A stretch of 34,872 nucleotides of DNA from Streptosporangiales bacterium (GTDB lineage Bacteria > Actinomycetota > Actinomycetes > Streptosporangiales > Streptosporangiaceae), in the NCBI GenBank assembly GCA_009380095.1, contig WHSL01000038.1:1-34872 (forward strand). Direction: 5' to 3'. Shown here in pieces: positions 1-6,612 of this stretch. Made by a program: the position numbers and the translations under genes. How positions within the stretch are numbered: position 1 is the stretch's first letter; every line of letters starts with the position of its first letter. Below the pieces are notes generated by a model. The model saw only the letters and a program-made list of their open reading frames with translations. It was not told the origin of the DNA and did no database searches.

Positions 1-222
1 ACGATCGGCGCCGAGAGCAGGATTACGGACACGATCGGCGCTGCGGAGATGTTCTTCCGGCATCCGGGCGGGGTGCTGTCCCGGGAGCAGCTGCTCAGTC
101 ACGTGTGGGGGTTCGACTTCGACCCGGGGTCGGACGTGTACGTCCGCTACCTGAGGCAGAAGATCGGCGCCGGGCGAATCGAGACCGTCCGCGGCATGGG
201 CTACCGCCTCCGCGCGCACTGA
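1..222 (+). CDS. OmpR/PhoB-type response regulator, C-terminal DNA-binding part (5' end outside window)
   Basis: The frame is open from the window edge to TGA at 220-222. From about residue 17 it reads as the second half of an OmpR winged helix: [17 protein letters not shown], then a VWG motif, the recognition-helix stretch [12 protein letters not shown], and the closing wing [12 protein letters not shown]. This domain binds promoter DNA when the (unseen) receiver domain is phosphorylated. The residues before EMFF ([15 protein letters not shown]) do not resemble the usual LTxxEFxLL start of the domain, and the DNA there holds an 11-bp direct repeat (ACGATCGGCGC at 1-11 and 31-41), so the stretch may be a rearranged junction. 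The genes that follow (DUF4956, VTC polymerase) are often found beside two-component systems in actinomycetes, which fits. The family is secure; integrity upstream cannot be judged. Confidence 0.8.
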   Translation, partial: TIGAESRITDTIGAAEMFFRHPGGVLSREQLLSHVWGFDFDPGSDVYVRYLRQKIGAGRIETVRGMGYRLRAH

Positions 223-303
223 GCCTCAGCCCCGCGCGGGCCGATGAGACCCCTCTCATGGCGCTCTCACGGCCGTGCCATCCCCGCGCGATCGAATGCC
301 CCC

Positions 304-676
304 ATGACAGCACTCACCTGGTACGCCATGGCCGCGGACCTCGTCGCGATCGCCATCCTCGCCTACGCCGTGTACTTCCGCCGGCACGGGCGCCCGCGAC
401 CTCGTGCTCGGGTATGTGGCGGTCAACGCCGACGTCTTCACGGTCGTCACGCTGCTGGTCGGCCGGCCGGTGCTGCCGGCCATCGGCTTCGGGCTGTTCG
501 GTGTGCTGTCCATCATCCGGCTGCGGTCCAGCGCGATCAGCCAGGAGGAGGTCGGCTACTACTTCGTCGCCCTCGCGCTGGGCCTGGTCAACGGGCTCGC
601 CGCCCCCCTGCCCGGGCTGCCGCGCCCAGGCGGCGTGCGCCCGGCGCGGGGCGGCGTGCTGCGGGAGACGGTGTGA
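304..676 (+). pseudogene. DUF4956-type membrane protein, frameshifted and shortened
   Basis: ATG 304 opens a hydrophobic N-terminus (MTALTWYAMAADLVAIAI...) that leaves frame after HGR. Removing one C from the run at 393-395 restores RRDLVLGYVAVNADVF, which continues in the second frame through FGLFGVLSIIRLRSS and EEVGYYFVALALGLVNGLA, the recognisable core of DUF4956 membrane proteins. The frame ends at TGA 674-676, overlapping GTG 673 of the next gene. Relatives run to roughly 200 residues or more with a soluble C-terminal part. Here only about 25 unrelated residues follow the last membrane segment, so internal or C-terminal sequence also appears to be missing. The role of the family is unknown; it commonly neighbours VTC-type polyphosphate polymerases. 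The fault may be biological or a read error. Confidence 0.7.
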
Positions 677-1260
677 TCCTGCCCGAGCGCGCGGTCCCGT
701 ACGAGCCCGTCGCCCCCGCGGAGGAGCTGCGTACGGTCATCGCCGCGCTCCCTCCGATCGGCCTCGACGAGGTGACGGGCCGGGCGGAGCTTCGGGTACG
801 GCTGGACCGGAAGTACCTGGTGCCCACCCGGGTGCTCGGCGCGGTGCTCGCCCGGGTGGGGGAGCGGTACGCGGCGCTGGGCATCGGCGGCGTCCGGGCC
901 GGGCGCTATGTCTCCACCTACTTCGACACCCTGGCCCTCCTCACGTACCGGCAGCATCTCCAGGGCCGCCGGCGCCGCTTCAAGGTACGCACCCGCGGCT
1001 ACCTGGACACCGACGGCTGCATGTTCGAGGTCAAGCTGGAGGGCTTCCGCGAGGCCACCGACAAGCGCCGGATGCCGTCCGAGACCGCGTATCCGGCCCG
1101 TCTCAGCGAACACGCCCGGGATTTTCTCGCCGACACCCTGCTACGCGCTTACCACGCCAACCCGCCGGAGACGCTAGGTCAGCAAGCACTGCGTGGCGGT
1201 GGCCGCCCCCGGCGTCCGGTCCAACCCCTGGCACCCGGCGCTCCGCCTCCTCGGCGTGTC
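673..1260 (+). pseudogene. VTC-domain (polyphosphate polymerase) protein with internal deletion
   Basis: GTG 673 overlaps the preceding stop (GTGA), implying translational coupling. The first about 168 codons match the N-terminal half of a VTC domain: RVRLDRKYLVP, YVSTYFDTLALLTYR, RRRRFKVRTRGYLD and FEVKLEGFRE, which are the basic tunnel-wall strands that bind nucleotide and polyphosphate. At about 1174-1178 the frame breaks and a second frame gives VSKHCVAVAAPGVRSNPWHP, which resembles the C-terminal end of VTC proteins (the SKYC region). The intervening strands, about 80-100 residues in relatives, are absent, so head and tail look joined by an out-of-frame internal deletion. No natural stop follows in the tail frame and the end given is approximate. 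The product is predicted inactive unless the join is an assembly error. Confidence 0.65.
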
Positions 1261-1358
1261 ACCCCGGTGTTCCACATCCGGCATACCCGCGGGTCACGTT
1301 CGATCATCGAGGTCGTCGGCCGGTGGCGAACGGCGTTCCGGGTGGGCGGACCGGGGGT

Positions 1359-1364
1359 TACCGT
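1359..1364 (+). promoter_or_regulatory. -10 element of alpha/beta hydrolase, leaderless type
   Basis: TACCGT lies 7 nt before ATG 1372, so transcription would begin at or next to the start codon. No Shine-Dalgarno sequence is seen. The same arrangement recurs elsewhere in the window. Confidence 0.4.
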
Positions 1365-1371
1365 TCCGGGC

Positions 1372-2063
1372 ATGGTGGCAGAGGCGAGCGTTCAGGCAGG
1401 GAAGATACGGCTGGCGTACCGGGTCTGGGGGGAGGCCGGGGCGCCGCCGCTGCTGTTGCTGCACGCCTTGGGGGAGCGGGCCGCGAGCTGGGACGCGATC
1501 GCGCCGGCGTTCGCGCGGCACTTCCGGGTGTACGCGCCGGACCTGCGCGGTCACGGCGACAGCGGGTGGCCGGGCACACCTACTCCACCGCTCTGATGCG
1601 CGACGACACGCTCGCCTTCCTCGACGCGCTGGGCGTGGCGCGCGCCGACGTGATCGGGCACTCGATGGGCGGCGTGGTCACGTACCAGCTGGCGTCGGAT
1701 CACCCGGACCGGGTGGGCCGGATCGTGATCGAGGACGTGGTGCCCCCGTACAAGCGGGACCGGCCCATGCCGGACCGGCCCGACACGCCGCTGCCGTTCG
1801 ACTGGGCGGCGATCACGTCCCTGCGCGCCGAGTCCGACCGGCCCGGCCCGGAATGGGACGGCCGGCTGGAGAAGATCGCCGCGCCGGTGCTGATCATCGG
1901 CGGTGGCGCGGAGAGTCCCAACCCGCCGGAGCTGCTGGAGGACGCGGCGCGCCGCATCCCTGACTGCCGGCTGCTGACGATCCCGGCCGGGCACATGGTG
2001 CACGACGAGAAGCCCGCTGAGTTCACCGAGGCGGCGCTGGAGTTCCTGATCGGGCATCGCTGA
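1372..2063 (+). pseudogene. Alpha/beta hydrolase, broken by a 2-nt insertion
   Basis: ATG 1372 starts MVAEASVQAGKIRLAYRVWG, followed by the oxyanion strand LLLLHALGERAASWD and DLRGHGDSGWPG. The frame then runs to an early stop at 1594-1596. Deleting one AC of the duplicated ACAC near 1584-1587 restores WPGTYSTALMRDD and the second frame, which carries the nucleophile elbow GHSMGG, a short cap, the LIIGGGAES strand and the catalytic His in PAGHMVHDE, ending at TGA 2061-2063. The repaired length is about 229 residues, short but plausible for the family. The acid position reads Glu (GAES) where Asp is more usual. The substrate cannot be told. All catalytic parts are present, so a recent mutation or a read error are both possible. 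Confidence 0.75.
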
Positions 2064-2076
2064 TCCGGGCCGGCCC

Positions 2077-3426
2077 TCACTGGGGGCAGGTCTCGTCCAG
2101 CGACTTGGCCTTCTTCTTCTTGCCCCGGCCGCTCTTCGGCCTGTCGGAGTCGGCGATGGCCTCGGCGGTCAGCGCACGGATCCGGCGCCAGTTGGGATTG
2201 CCGGGCCAGATGCCCTCCTTGGGCACGAACGGCATGCTGTCGATGTCCGCCCCGCGTACCTTGGTGGACAGGTCCATCAGCGCGGGCAGCACGTCCTGCG
2301 GGATGTCGGTGGAGACGGCCCGTTTGGTGGCGCTGGCCAGCTGCTGGAAGCGGGTGAGCAGCTTCACCGGGTCGGCCTGCCGGGCGATCGCGCCGAGCAC
2401 GCACTTCTGCCGCCCCATCCGGGTGTAGTCGTCGCTGCCGACGCGCGACCTGCCGTACCAGAGCGTCTCCTGGCCGGTGAGCCGGCGCCGCCCCGCCTCG
2501 ATGACGCCACCCTCGAGGCCGTACGGGATGGGCCGCTCGACGTTCATCATGACCCCGCCCATGGCGTCCACGAGCTGGGCGAAGCCGCGCATGTCGACGA
2601 GCGCGTAGTAGTCGATCTCCAGGCCGAGGATGCCGCCGATGGTCTCCTTCAGCACCTGCGCGGCGGGGTCGGCGGCGCCCAGCGGCTGCATGTCGGGGTG
2701 CTCGGCGACGTACTCGTACACCTCGTTGAGGAGCCCGTCGAAGCCGAACGGGTACGTGTCGCGCAGCTTGCCGCGGGGGAGCGGCACGTTCTCCATGTTG
2801 CGCGGCAGGCTGAAAATGACCGTGTTGCCGGTCTTCACGTTGACGCTGGCCACGGTCATGCTGTCGGTGCGCACGCCGGTGCGGTTGCGCGCCGCGTCGC
2901 CGCCCAGCAGCAGGATGTTGATCCGCTGCCGGCCCTCCCACGGGTCCTCCGCGGGCGCGGCGCCGCCGCCCTTGCCGTCCCGGAACAGGCTGGTGACGAG
3001 GTCGTACTGGACGTAGGAGTAGCCCGCGGCCGCGCCCAGCGGGGCCGCCACGACGAGGCAGAGCGTGGCCACGAAGGCCGCGGAGGCGAAGCGTGCGAGC
3101 GGGCCCATCCGGTGGGGCCGTACCAGCAGGTACGAGCGCAGCACCACGCCCGCCCAGAGCAGCGCGACGACGATCGCCACGGCGCCGAACGCGATCAGCC
3201 AGCGCGGCTGCACCACCAGCCGCTGGATCAGCGCGAGGTCACCGGCGGCGAGGCCGAGCCCGATGAACGCGCCGAGCGAGACGACGAGCAGGATCGCGCC
3301 CGCGACGCGCCGCCCGGCCCACAGGTGGGCCAGTCCGGGGAGGATCGTCGATGCCAGTGTGAGCAGCAGCGCACGGCCGACCCCTCGGCGCTCGTTCTGC
3401 CGCGCAGCGGTGCCCTCCGCCGCCAT
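2077..3426 (-). CDS. LytR-CpsA-Psr (LCP) family cell-wall glycopolymer ligase
   Basis: LCP proteins transfer polyprenyl-linked glycopolymers to peptidoglycan outside the membrane. The N-terminus holds several membrane spans (about residues 18-145: RALLLTLASTILPGLAHLWA, GAILLVVSLGAFIGLGL, AFGAVAIVVALLWAG, FVATLCLVVAAPLGAAAG). The extracellular LCP domain follows, with NILLLGGD, the phosphate-binding Arg in GVRTDSM (R186), FSLPRN, and the terminal YGRSR..DDYTRMGRQ block. It ends in a basic KKKKAK tail. About 449 residues; the several spans before the domain are more than the single span of most LCP proteins. ATG 3426 is chosen because GGAAGGAG sits 5-6 nt upstream; a GTG 15 nt further up lacks a better site. 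It converges on the broken hydrolase and diverges from the AsnC gene across about 435 bp. Confidence 0.9.
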   Translation of the reverse strand: MAAEGTAARQNERRGVGRALLLTLASTILPGLAHLWAGRRVAGAILLVVSLGAFIGLGLAAGDLALIQRLVVQPRWLIAFGAVAIVVALLWAGVVLRSYLLVRPHRMGPLARFASAAFVATLCLVVAAPLGAAAGYSYVQYDLVTSLFRDGKGGGAAPAEDPWEGRQRINILLLGGDAARNRTGVRTDSMTVASVNVKTGNTVIFSLPRNMENVPLPRGKLRDTYPFGFDGLLNEVYEYVAEHPDMQPLGAADPAAQVLKETIGGILGLEIDYYALVDMRGFAQLVDAMGGVMMNVERPIPYGLEGGVIEAGRRRLTGQETLWYGRSRVGSDDYTRMGRQKCVLGAIARQADPVKLLTRFQQLASATKRAVSTDIPQDVLPALMDLSTKVRGADIDSMPFVPKEGIWPGNPNWRRIRALTAEAIADSDRPKSGRGKKKKAKSLDETCPQ

Positions 3427-3491
3427 GCGTGCTCCTTCCACAGGGCCCGGGGCTCAGGGGACCCGAGGGGGGTTCCAGGGCATTGGACGCC

Positions 3492-3529
3492 CACAAAGTA
3501 CCGATTGGTTCACCAACCGGGACTTTGGG
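3492..3529. promoter_or_regulatory. 38-bp imperfect palindrome upstream of LCP gene
   Basis: The site centres at 3510/3511. The inner arms are TTGGT/ACCAA, then CCG/CGG, then CAAAGT/ACTTTG, with single mismatches between blocks; 15 of 19 pairs match. It is AT-richer than its surroundings and lies 66 bp before the LCP start codon. It looks like an operator for a dimeric or tetrameric regulator, possibly the divergent AsnC protein, rather than a terminator, because no T run follows on either strand. Confidence 0.45.
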
Positions 3530-3621
3530 CACCGAGCGTAATCCTTCCCCGAAGCCGCCGGCGCCCGCCGTGAATCGGGTGGACCGTACCGTGTTGGGAC
3601 GAACCCGGCCATAACCGGGGG

Positions 3622-3652
3622 CGACTTGACTCAAGATCCGCACCGACTTGAC
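3622..3652. repeat. Direct repeat CGACTTGAC x2, 22 bp apart
   Basis: CGACTTGAC occurs at 3622-3630 and 3644-3652, a spacing of 22 bp or about two helical turns, in the LCP/AsnC intergenic region. Each copy contains TTGAC, so -35 elements or same-face regulator sites are both possible. Confidence 0.35.
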
Positions 3653-3741
3653 GTGGCTCGTGGCAATTGTCCCGAGTTTCGGACGACCGTAACGACCTGC
3701 GGTAAATCCCGCCGAACCAGCGCTGTCCCGATCCGGACGAG

Positions 3742-3759
3742 GAAGAAACCGGCTTCTTC
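3742..3759. promoter_or_regulatory. Palindrome GAAGAAACCGGCTTCTTC before AsnC gene
   Basis: Arms GAAGAA and TTCTTC flank a CCGG centre; only the pair next to the centre mismatches. It lies about 100 bp before the AsnC start. Lrp/AsnC proteins commonly bind such sites in their own promoters, so autoregulation is inferred. Confidence 0.4.
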
Positions 3760-3861
3760 GTGACAACCCGTAGTCAAATTCTGGGTCAGGTGCCATCATC
3801 TCGCCCCTAGGGAGTGGGGCGGGCGGTCCTGAGCGGCCGCCTGGAGGAAAGGGAAAAACCG

Positions 3862-4788
3862 GTGCTCGATGCGGTCGACGCCGCTCTCATACGGGAACTG
3901 CAGCGCGACGGACGCGCCACCTTCCAGGCACTGGCCGACCGTGTCGGCCTGTCGCGGACGGCGGTACGCGCCCGGGTGCAGCAGCTTCTGGATGCCCGGG
4001 TGGTCGGTGTGGTCGGGATCGTCCACGCCGAGGTCGCGGGGCTGTCCGCGCTGGGTCACGTGTCCGTCCAGTTGGACGGGCCGGCCCGCGTGGCGGTCGC
4101 CGCCATCGCCAAACGGGACGCGGCAACCTTCGTCTCCTTGACCGCCGGGCGCGCCCCGGTCGTCGTGGAGCTTCGCGCGCGCGATGACGTCGCGCTCGCT
4201 CATGAACTCAACGCCGTACGCGACCTGCCCGGCGTGAGCGGGGCCGAGGTGTTCCGATGCGTGGAGGTCATCAAGGACCTCACGCTCGACGCCCGTACCC
4301 CGCAGGGTGTGGCGCTGGATCCGATCGACTGGCGCCTCGTGCAGCAGTTGCAGCAGAACGGGCGCACCTCGTACGCGCAGCTGGCCCGTACCGTCGGGCT
4401 GTCCCAGGCGGCGGCCCGGGCGCGGGTGGTCCGGCTGCTGGACGGCGGCGCCGTACGGGTCACCGCGCTGGTCGACTCGACCTCGCTGGGCGTCAGCGAG
4501 AACATCGGGTTCGGCCTGCGGGTGCGCGGCGACGCGGACGCGGCGGGCCGGCGGATCGCGGAGCTGTCCGGGATCCAGACCGTGCTGGCCGGATTCGGCC
4601 GATTCGATGTGGTCTGTGGGGCCACGGCCGCGGATCGGGCGGGTCTCGTGGAGACGCTCGAGGCGGTGCGGTCGTCCGGGTATGTGCGGCACATGGAGGC
4701 GTGGCAGCACCTCTCCGTGGTCAAGGAGTCGTACGAGGTCGACGTGACGAACGTGCCGGGGTATCTGCCGGCCGCGGTCGCCGGGTAG
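3862..4788 (+). CDS. Lrp/AsnC-family regulator with two tandem modules
   Basis: The protein contains two complete AsnC units. The first has a helix-turn-helix in LDAVDAALIRELQRDGR through LADRVGLSRTAVRARV, followed by a ligand-sensing alpha/beta domain. The second repeats it as LDPIDWRLVQQLQQNGR and LARTVGLSQAAARARV, followed by another sensing domain ending near VVKESYEVDVTNVPG. About 308 residues, twice the usual 150. GTG 3862 is preferred because the conserved start LDAVDAALI follows at once and GGAGGAAAGGG lies before it; an in-frame GTG at 3814 would add 16 residues. Such proteins respond to amino acids or similar small molecules. A fused dimer with two different sensor domains could read two effectors. 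No amino-acid gene lies beside it; the divergent LCP gene and itself are the likely targets. Confidence 0.85.
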   Translation: MLDAVDAALIRELQRDGRATFQALADRVGLSRTAVRARVQQLLDARVVGVVGIVHAEVAGLSALGHVSVQLDGPARVAVAAIAKRDAATFVSLTAGRAPVVVELRARDDVALAHELNAVRDLPGVSGAEVFRCVEVIKDLTLDARTPQGVALDPIDWRLVQQLQQNGRTSYAQLARTVGLSQAAARARVVRLLDGGAVRVTALVDSTSLGVSENIGFGLRVRGDADAAGRRIAELSGIQTVLAGFGRFDVVCGATAADRAGLVETLEAVRSSGYVRHMEAWQHLSVVKESYEVDVTNVPGYLPAAVAG

Positions 4789-4854
4789 GCGGGTTCGGGC
4801 GTCGTCGCGCGGAGTGCCGGGGGCGTCGTGAGGTCTCGTGCGGTCTCGTGGTGT

Positions 4855-4912
4855 GTCGTGAGCCGTCGTGAGCCGTCGTGAGGTAGGGCCTGCCCTACCG
4901 GCGAGGTAGGGC
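4855..4912. repeat. 10-bp tandem repeats followed by GGTAGGGC elements
   Basis: Three GTCGTG(AGCC) units start at 4855, 4865 and 4875. They run into GGTAGGGC (4882-4889) facing its inverted copy GCCCTACC (4892-4899) across 2 nt, and a third direct copy follows at 4905-4912. The group lies between AsnC and the next promoter. It may be an operator cluster or a weak hairpin; no T tract follows. Confidence 0.4.
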
Positions 4913-4960
4913 GAGGGCCCGCATCCGTGCGATCTTTTCGCGGTGGCGGGCCCGGTGCTC

Positions 4961-4966
4961 TAGATT
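4961..4966 (+). promoter_or_regulatory. -10 element TAGATT, leaderless start of membrane-protein gene
   Basis: TAGATT ends 8 nt before GTG 4975 and no ribosome-binding site is visible, so the mRNA probably starts at the GTG. Confidence 0.5.
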
Positions 4967-4974
4967 TCCCGACT

Positions 4975-6612
4975 GTGCACGACAGGCTGGAAACCCAACG
5001 CGACGGCGCGCCCGACGACGGCTCCGGCGCCTCTTCCGGTGGTCCTGGTGCGCCTGGCGCCCCTTCCGGCGCGCCCGGTGCGTCCGGCGCTTCCTCCGGC
5101 GGTCCCGGTGCGTCCGGCGACCTCAGTGCGCCCGAGGGCGGCGCTGCCTCCGGCGTGCCCGCTGCCTCGGGTGCGCTCGGCGCTTCCGGAGCGCCTGGTG
5201 GCGGGGCGGCCGTGCGGGCGCCCGGTGTCGGTCTCGGGCCCGTACTGACCATCGCGGGCGGCCCGCTGCTCGGCGGCCTGCTCGCGCCCATCGCGCTGCG
5301 CCGTGGCACGGAGGCCGTGCTGTTCTGGCGGTTCCTCACCGGGTCGGCGCAGACGCCGTTCCGGGTGCCGCTCGAGGCGCCGGCGTTCGGCGCCGTGGCG
5401 TTCGCGGCGGTGGCCGTCGGCCTGTGGCTGTCCCTCCGCTGGACGGCCGCGCGCTCGCTGATCGCGGGCAGCGTGGTGCTGTTCCTCGCGGTCCTGTTCT
5501 CCGGTGCGCTCGGCGGCATGACCGGCTTCGACGGCACCCTGGTACTCGTGATCGTGGCGCTCGCCACCGGGGCCGGCGCGGGCATGATGGCCGGCGGCGG
5601 CCTGCGCGCTGCGCAGGAGGCCGGCGGTGCGCCCATCTACCGGGCGGTCTGGGCGGGTGCGTGCGCCGCCGGGCTGCTGCTCGCACTGCGCCCGGTGCTG
5701 CGCCTCGCCATGATCAGCTGGGCGGCCGGCATCGGCCCGTACGGACTGTCGGCGCCCCTGGTCGCCGTCGGCGTTGTGGTGATCGTCTGGTTCGCCGGGC
5801 GCGGCGTGAGCCCGTCCGTGCCGGCCGAGGTGCCGCGGCCGGTGGCGGCGCGGCCCTGGCTGATCGCCGCGCTGGTGATCGCGGTGGGCCTCGCCACGTT
5901 CGAGTTCACCGGGTACCAGTGGGGGCCGGTGCTCGACATCGTCGCGGCGCTCGCCGTCGTCGCCTTCTGTGGCCTGGCCGCCGGGGTGCGCGCGTCGGCC
6001 GGCATCACCGCGCCGGCGCTGCCGATCGTCGTGGCGCCGCTGCTCGCCGGGGCCATGTGGGCGGCCGGCGAACTGGCGATCGCCGCAGCCGGGCTGGCCG
6101 GCGACCCGGAGACCGCGGGCCGTACGCCGATCTTCATCGCGATCGTCGCCGCGCTGCTCGGCGCGGCGTACGCGGCGGCCAGCAAGCGCCAGGCCGCGCC
6201 GGCCGTGCTGGGCTGCGTGCTGATCGCCGCCGCGGCCATCTGGTGGCTCGCCGTTCCCGCCGCGCCGGCGGGGCCGGCCGGTTTCCTCGCGGGCACGGGT
6301 GCGGGGGCGGCGCTGCTGATCGCCGCGGTGCTACGGCTGCGTCCGCCGGCCGCGGGGGCGCTCCTGGTGCTGGCGGTCGCCGCGATCCCCGCCGGGCGGC
6401 TCGCGGCTTACGCCGTCGCCGGGCACATCACCGCCAACACCGCGGACCCGCGCCCCACCGCGGCCGAGGAGCCCCCCGCTCTCGACCTGCTGCGCATCTC
6501 CGGCGAGCCCGGCCCCTGGCTGATCATCACCCTCGTCGTGGCCACCCTCGCCGCCGTGGCGCTGGCGCGCAGGATCCTCCGCGAGGCGCCGGCCGCAGCC
6601 GTCGATGCCTGA
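4975..6612 (+). CDS. Large multi-span membrane protein with Gly/Ala/Ser/Pro-rich head (streptophobe-like)
   Basis: GTG 4975 is selected because a TAGATT -10 lies 8 nt upstream; GTG 4927 is a less likely alternative. The first about 80 residues are low-complexity, made of GAP, GAS and SGGP triplets reminiscent of collagen-like Gly-X-Y runs, and are predicted disordered and cytoplasmic. Some twelve hydrophobic spans follow (for example VLTIAGGPLLGGLLAPIAL, SLIAGSVVLFLAVLFSGAL, PWLIAALVIAVGLATFEF, ending with WLIITLVVATLAAVALAR). No transporter or enzyme motif is recognised. The next gene starts inside its last codons (ATG 6605) and is a paralogue: both end in a matching alanine-rich span, xAGxGxGxxLLxxxxLRLR. 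The pair resembles actinomycete membrane proteins annotated as streptophobe family. Function unknown. Confidence 0.7.
   Translation: MHDRLETQRDGAPDDGSGASSGGPGAPGAPSGAPGASGASSGGPGASGDLSAPEGGAASGVPAASGALGASGAPGGGAAVRAPGVGLGPVLTIAGGPLLGGLLAPIALRRGTEAVLFWRFLTGSAQTPFRVPLEAPAFGAVAFAAVAVGLWLSLRWTAARSLIAGSVVLFLAVLFSGALGGMTGFDGTLVLVIVALATGAGAGMMAGGGLRAAQEAGGAPIYRAVWAGACAAGLLLALRPVLRLAMISWAAGIGPYGLSAPLVAVGVVVIVWFAGRGVSPSVPAEVPRPVAARPWLIAALVIAVGLATFEFTGYQWGPVLDIVAALAVVAFCGLAAGVRASAGITAPALPIVVAPLLAGAMWAAGELAIAAAGLAGDPETAGRTPIFIAIVAALLGAAYAAASKRQAAPAVLGCVLIAAAAIWWLAVPAAPAGPAGFLAGTGAGAALLIAAVLRLRPPAAGALLVLAVAAIPAGRLAAYAVAGHITANTADPRPTAAEEPPALDLLRISGEPGPWLIITLVVATLAAVALARRILREAPAAAVDA

Noticed and set aside
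2066-2078. GGGCCGGCCC as terminator between hydrolase and LCP genes
   Set aside because: The 10-bp palindrome leaves no loop and overlaps the LCP stop; too weak to call.
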